Positions 14,335 to 18,317 of a stretch of DNA of 18,317 nt are shown here, one piece after another. The notes below the pieces were generated by a model, which did not search any database, had not been told where the DNA came from, and worked only from the letters and a program-made list of their open reading frames with translations. Each line of letters opens with the position of its first letter. Position 1 is the stretch's first letter. A program made the position numbers and the translations under genes. The stretch is from Prolixibacteraceae bacterium. GTDB lineage: Bacteria; Bacteroidota; Bacteroidia; Bacteroidales; Prolixibacteraceae. The stretch covers positions 1-18,317 of the forward strand of contig SKHV01000004.1 of the NCBI GenBank assembly GCA_007116765.1. The letters run 5' to 3'.

Positions 14335-16638
14335 TTACTCGGTATAGTTGAAGTTGGCAGTAAGCTTTTCAACTTGAACCATAAACTCGCCGGGCTCTGT
14401 TACCCATTCGATGTTTTTATTTACAAAGGCTAAATCTTCGGGCTTCAATGTAAACGAAACCGATTTTGTTTGCCCCGGATCAAGGCTGATTTTGTCGAAC
14501 CCACGCAAGCGGCGAACATCGGGGGTAATTGATGCGTACAAGTCGGAAGTGTAAAGTTGTACTACCTCTTTGCCCTGACGGCTACCTGTATTTTTCACAT
14601 CGACAGTTACGGTAATTTCACCGCCTTTTGTTAATTCTTCGCTGTTAAGCACAAGATTGCTGTACTCGAAAGAGGTATAGCTAAGACCATAACCAAAAGG
14701 ATATTGTACTGCAAAGTCTGATTCATAATCGTACATCCCTGCCATTCTATCCTGTTTTTCTGAAGGTTTGTGGTCGTATGTTACTAATGAGTTTACATAA
14801 AGTGGATAGGTAAACGGGGCTTTACCGTTGGGGTTGTAATCGCCAAAAAGAACTTCGGCAAGGGCTAAACCACCGTAGTTTCCGGGCAAATATGCATTCA
14901 CAACGGCTTTTGCGTGGGGCTCGATGGTGCGGATAATGCGCGGACGACCCTGATTCATAATGAGTATAATTGGCTTGCCAGTTTTAGCGAGTGCATTAGC
15001 CAGCTTCACCTGATTTTCAGAAAGAGAAAGGTCGTGCAAGTCGCCGGGTTTTTCGCAATAGCTGTTTTCACCCAATGCCAGAATAATGTAATCTACACCG
15101 GCGGCAGCCCTCACGGCAGCGTTGATGTCCACTTCTTCATCAGCCCAGTATGGAGCATCAGGCGTATAACGAACACCTTCGCGGTAAACCACATTGTTTT
15201 TGCCAATTTTTGCTTCTACAGCATCGAGTATAGTTGAATAGCCTTCAACAAACTCATCGATATTAGAACCCTGCCATGTATATGACCAACCTCCGTTAAG
15301 CGTACGCATAGAATTGGCATTGGGACCGCTTACCAATACACGGGCGTTTTTGCGTAAAGGCAATACATTGTCGTCGTTTTTCAACAAAGTTATCGATTCA
15401 AGTGCGGTTTGATAAGCATCGTTTATAAACTCTTCGCTACCAAATTTCGGATAATCGCTATAGTGCGTAACCGGGGTTTCCCATAAGTTTAGCTTGTGTT
15501 TTACATTCAGTATACGGCGCACCGCATCGTCGATACGCGACATGGACACTTCGCCTTCGTTCACTAACTCAACCAAATGATCGCAAAAGTCGAAATTGTA
15601 AGGAATCATAGCCATATCGACACCGGCATTAATCGCCATTTTCACGGCCTCTTTTTGAGAACTAGCAACGCGGTCGCGGGTATGTATATTGTCAATATCC
15701 TGCCAGTCGGTTACTACCAGCCCTTCGAAACCGAGTTCTTCTTTAAGTAGTTCGGTCAAAAGCCTGTAGCTTGCATGTACGGGTACCCCGTTTACTTGTC
15801 CTGAGTTTACCATAATAGTATGAGCTCCGGCTTTAATAACTTCGGCAAAGGCGGGCACATGGCGCTCGTGTAGCTCAATGTCGGGGATTAGTGCCGGAGT
15901 GCGGTCTTTACCCGAGTATGGCGTACCATAGCCCAAAAAGTGCTTGGGACACGATGCAAGGTAGTAAGGCGAACCAATTTCGTTGTTAGGGCCTTCGTAA
16001 CCTTTCACTATTTCAATTCCTAATTGAGAGGCAAGGTACACATCTTCGCCAAAAGTTTCCCACATACGCGGAAAGCGGGGGTCGCGCCCCATATCGAGTA
16101 CAGGCGAAAAGTTCCATGGGATTGCCGAGGCACGTGTTTCGTAGGCAGTTATTTCGCCACCACGACGAACCAATTCGCGGTTCCAGGTTGCGGCCTGACC
16201 TATTTGCTGCGGGAAGAAAGTAGCTCCTGCAGTATAGGTAGTACCATGAATGGCATCTACACCATAAATAATGGGTATGCCCAAACGGGTTTCATTCATG
16301 GCCACTTCTTGTAAAGTACTTACAATGTAATGCCATTCTTCAAGAGTACGGGCTTTACCTCCCGCGGTGTTCAATATTGAACCCAATTTGTAGTCAACAA
16401 GAGCCTTGCGCACCAAATCCATATCGAGCGTAAGGGGCTCCTGAGTATGATATTGGTTGGCACCAACAGTAATTACATCGAGAGTAACCTGTGCCATTTG
16501 CCCCACCTTTTCTTCGAGGGTCATTTGAGCCAGAATCTTTTCCACTTCGGGAATACGTTCAACGCTTGATTTTTTTTCGGCTGTATTGCAAGCCCAAAGC
16601 AACATAACGGGAATCAGGAAAATAAGTAGTTTTTTCAT
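14335..16638 (-). CDS. bglX: GH3 family beta-glucosidase-type lipoprotein (BglX-like)
   Basis: Glycoside hydrolase family 3 exo-beta-glycosidase that removes terminal beta-linked glucose (or xylose) from oligosaccharides. Seen: 767 residues. The lipoprotein signal ends LLWAC (Cys17), so it is probably membrane-anchored on the periplasmic or outer-membrane side. The N-terminal barrel has KHFLGYG (substrate-binding Lys-His, about 232) and the nucleophile Asp311 in GLVVTDWQD. The second domain has GENSYCEKPGD (523-533), which carries the candidate acid/base Glu. FPFGYGLSYT-type sequence (YPFGYGLSYTSF, about 646) precedes a C-terminal fibronectin III-like domain (about 670-760). All key segments are present. 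It lies 66 bp downstream of the PafA-like gene on the same strand and likely shares its transcript. It ends at a terminator 65 bp downstream. No polysaccharide-utilisation SusC/SusD pair is in view. Confidence 0.95.
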   Translation of the reverse strand: MKKLLIFLIPVMLLWACNTAEKKSSVERIPEVEKILAQMTLEEKVGQMAQVTLDVITVGANQYHTQEPLTLDMDLVRKALVDYKLGSILNTAGGKARTLEEWHYIVSTLQEVAMNETRLGIPIIYGVDAIHGTTYTAGATFFPQQIGQAATWNRELVRRGGEITAYETRASAIPWNFSPVLDMGRDPRFPRMWETFGEDVYLASQLGIEIVKGYEGPNNEIGSPYYLASCPKHFLGYGTPYSGKDRTPALIPDIELHERHVPAFAEVIKAGAHTIMVNSGQVNGVPVHASYRLLTELLKEELGFEGLVVTDWQDIDNIHTRDRVASSQKEAVKMAINAGVDMAMIPYNFDFCDHLVELVNEGEVSMSRIDDAVRRILNVKHKLNLWETPVTHYSDYPKFGSEEFINDAYQTALESITLLKNDDNVLPLRKNARVLVSGPNANSMRTLNGGWSYTWQGSNIDEFVEGYSTILDAVEAKIGKNNVVYREGVRYTPDAPYWADEEVDINAAVRAAAGVDYIILALGENSYCEKPGDLHDLSLSENQVKLANALAKTGKPIILIMNQGRPRIIRTIEPHAKAVVNAYLPGNYGGLALAEVLFGDYNPNGKAPFTYPLYVNSLVTYDHKPSEKQDRMAGMYDYESDFAVQYPFGYGLSYTSFEYSNLVLNSEELTKGGEITVTVDVKNTGSRQGKEVVQLYTSDLYASITPDVRRLRGFDKISLDPGQTKSVSFTLKPEDLAFVNKNIEWVTEPGEFMVQVEKLTANFNYTE

Positions 16639-16704
16639 TGTCTTTAATTTTCTATTTTGTTTAAGTATATCTCTAATTCTATGAAACTAGTCAAATGTGC
16701 TAAT

Positions 16705-18317
16705 TCATTTTAACGTTTGCCAAAATACTTCATCAAGTACTCTCCCTGTGGCATTATCGGGTGGCACAATTTGCATTAAGCGACTTAGCGTGGGTACAAT
16801 ATCTACTATTTCGACATTTGAATTGTTTGTGCCGGGTTTTACAAACATGCCATAAAATATGAGTGGAATTCTGTTTTCGGTGGTGTAATCGACCTGATGG
16901 TATCTGAATGTAGGATACCAGCCCTCTTCAAGAATAAGTATAATGTCGCCCGAACGTTGCACCGAGTAGGAGTTTTCAACTGCCTTAAACCGCTTATTGT
17001 CGAGATTGGCTGTTTCAATAATACTCGCCGAAACAGCAGCCTTTATGCCTGAAAACTGATTCAGAAAGAGAGCTGCTTTTTCACGCATTTCAGCCAATGA
17101 TATCTGGTTTTGCTCAATGAGTCTTCGGTTTAAATAAACCTGTTCTTCATTATATGCTACAATCCACTCTCCCACTCCATAATTCACATTCAAATACGAA
17201 CGCAATAAGGCCAATGCACTTTGTGGGTTAAAATCACCTGCATCGAAATTGAATTCATCTTTCAACACATTCACCGGATAAACCGAGGTGGATGCCGAGG
17301 TAAGAAAAACCAGGTAGTTGTCTCGACCTAAAATTGAATCGAGATATTTCAACAAGGAAGCAATGTCGCTGTCGATGCGTAAAAAGATTTCCTGCATTTC
17401 GACCGACGAAGGATGAAACCACTTGTTGGCATAATCGAGTGCCGAAAAAGTGACATTCAACATATCGGTATGCTCACCACGTCCAAGTTTTTCGTTAGCG
17501 ATAAGTTGCACGGCAAAATCGCGAATAAGGCGGTTTCCAAAATAAGTTGCTTTTATTATTTCAAGCGGGTGTTGTTGGTCGCGAGCAACACGGCTCAGCT
17601 TATACGGAAAAGTATTCCAACGTTTCCAAAATCCGGTTTCGAGCACATGATTATCGACAAAACTGGCTTTATAGCTTGTTTTTGGTAACAATAATTCCCA
17701 GTCGCGTTCGAAATAAGTTTCGGCCATTTTCTTTTCATTGAAATCGAAAATCCAATCGGGAAACTGTTTCAAATAGTACGACGATGAAATCATGTTTCCA
17801 TTTGTTTCGTCGTACCAAAAAGCACCATTGGCAGCATGACCGGCCGACATGATGGCCGATTGAGCATTGAGCGCAACAGAGTATACCTTCGACAGTGAAT
17901 TGCTTTGTTGCTTCAAAGCATCGGGCAAATTAAACACTTTCAGTTGTTTGGCCGACATATTCCCTCGGTCGGAATCGCTGCCCAGTGTTAAATAGTAGTC
18001 GTCGTTGACCGAATGAATCACATTATTGGTAAGCGGACTGTACCATTGATCGGCCACAATACCATGCACAGAAGGATAGGCTCCGCTATACACCGTAGCC
18101 ATCATAGTTGATGCTTTGATGTTATGGATATCGGCACGGGCATTGGTAAATACGGCTCCACCGTTTACCAACCTTTTGAAACCATCGTTCTGAAAAGTGT
18201 CCCAGTAACGGTTGATGTAGTCGGCTCGCATGTGTTCAACGCTAATGCCTATTACCAATTTGGGCGGCTTTTTATCGGCTTGTTGCCCGTAGGAACTTAA
18301 AAATATAATTGTAAGAA
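16705..18317 (-). CDS. PafA-like alkaline phosphatase family protein, probably catalytically dead; partial at window edge
   Basis: Relative of the Bacteroidota phosphate-irrepressible alkaline phosphatase PafA. The frame is open to the right edge: upstream of the Leu codon at 18258 it reads LTIIFLSSYGQQADKKPPK, the end of a signal peptide and the usual PKLVIGI start, so the true start codon lies beyond the window. Numbering from 18258: the motif usually VVDQMRWDY is here SVEHMRADY (metal-ligand Asp to Glu8). The region around the nucleophile Thr (TCAGHTSVYTG) reads KASTMMATVYSG. DYxGH is DYANK (Asp275 kept, His to Lys279). TADHG is TSAST (Asp-His to Ala322-Ser323). The last His may be kept (His454 in RYHQ). 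Most zinc ligands are therefore missing, although the fold-wide motifs (SAGHAANGAFWYD, LLKYLDS...LVFLT, IPLIFYG) remain. It is probably a conserved non-catalytic paralogue; function unknown. It precedes the GH3 gene by 66 bp. Confidence 0.86.
   Translation of the reverse strand, partial: LTIIFLSSYGQQADKKPPKLVIGISVEHMRADYINRYWDTFQNDGFKRLVNGGAVFTNARADIHNIKASTMMATVYSGAYPSVHGIVADQWYSPLTNNVIHSVNDDYYLTLGSDSDRGNMSAKQLKVFNLPDALKQQSNSLSKVYSVALNAQSAIMSAGHAANGAFWYDETNGNMISSSYYLKQFPDWIFDFNEKKMAETYFERDWELLLPKTSYKASFVDNHVLETGFWKRWNTFPYKLSRVARDQQHPLEIIKATYFGNRLIRDFAVQLIANEKLGRGEHTDMLNVTFSALDYANKWFHPSSVEMQEIFLRIDSDIASLLKYLDSILGRDNYLVFLTSASTSVYPVNVLKDEFNFDAGDFNPQSALALLRSYLNVNYGVGEWIVAYNEEQVYLNRRLIEQNQISLAEMREKAALFLNQFSGIKAAVSASIIETANLDNKRFKAVENSYSVQRSGDIILILEEGWYPTFRYHQVDYTTENRIPLIFYGMFVKPGTNNSNVEIVDIVPTLSRLMQIVPPDNATGRVLDEVFWQTLK

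Noticed and set aside
16639..16704. Separate promoter for the GH3 gene
   Set aside because: The 66-bp gap has TTTG and a TACTTAAA-like sequence but at wrong spacing for a Bacteroidota promoter; co-transcription with the upstream gene is simpler.

Overview
The window comes from a member of the Bacteroidota, probably the Bacteroidales/Marinilabiliales side of Bacteroidia (inference). Evidence: several secreted proteins end in a type IX secretion system (T9SS) type A sorting domain; starts lack Shine-Dalgarno sequences and follow A/T-rich leaders; one promoter-like site fits the Bacteroidota -7 element TAnnTTTG; and the gene set (Mfd, GH3 lipoprotein glucosidase, PafA-like protein, C10 and M43 proteases) suits the phylum. 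No phage structural genes, tRNA, rRNA, CRISPR array or transposase were seen.

Layout. Positions 71-1186 (+) encode a methyl-accepting chemotaxis protein with membrane helices but no extracytoplasmic sensor. It converges, across a strong bidirectional hairpin terminator (1191-1235), on a minus-strand pair: mfd (2192-5536) followed by a short-chain dehydrogenase (1239-2150). The divergent gap 5537-6021 holds three arrays of 8-bp tandem repeats and candidate promoters. Positions 6022-14111 (+) are a run of seven secreted-protein genes. First comes a Peptidase_S74 (endosialidase chaperone) protein with a T9SS domain, whose signal peptide is broken by one extra A. Then come three two-gene modules, each pairing a ~310-325 aa T9SS-anchored protein of unknown function with a secreted protease of a different catalytic type: M43-like zinc metalloprotease, S8 subtilase, C10 streptopain-like cysteine protease. 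On the minus strand, 14335-16638 is a GH3 beta-glucosidase-type lipoprotein and 16705 to the right edge is a PafA-like phosphatase relative that has lost most metal ligands; these two are probably co-transcribed. A terminator hairpin (14236-14270) lies between the converging blocks.

Most interesting structure. Each two-gene protease module is bounded by copies of a ~50-62 bp sequence that is the 3' end of a T9SS sorting-domain gene (intact in the gene ending at 7045; orphaned at 9134, 11592 and 14166). Two orphan copies are preceded by a matching hairpin, making a ~112 bp composite element. Differences between the three intact-frame copies are almost all synonymous, so the tails look like remnants of real coding sequence. 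The three proteases lack the usual T9SS domain but share another short C-terminal beta module. The array therefore looks like a set of exchangeable secreted-protease cassettes; how they work together is inference.
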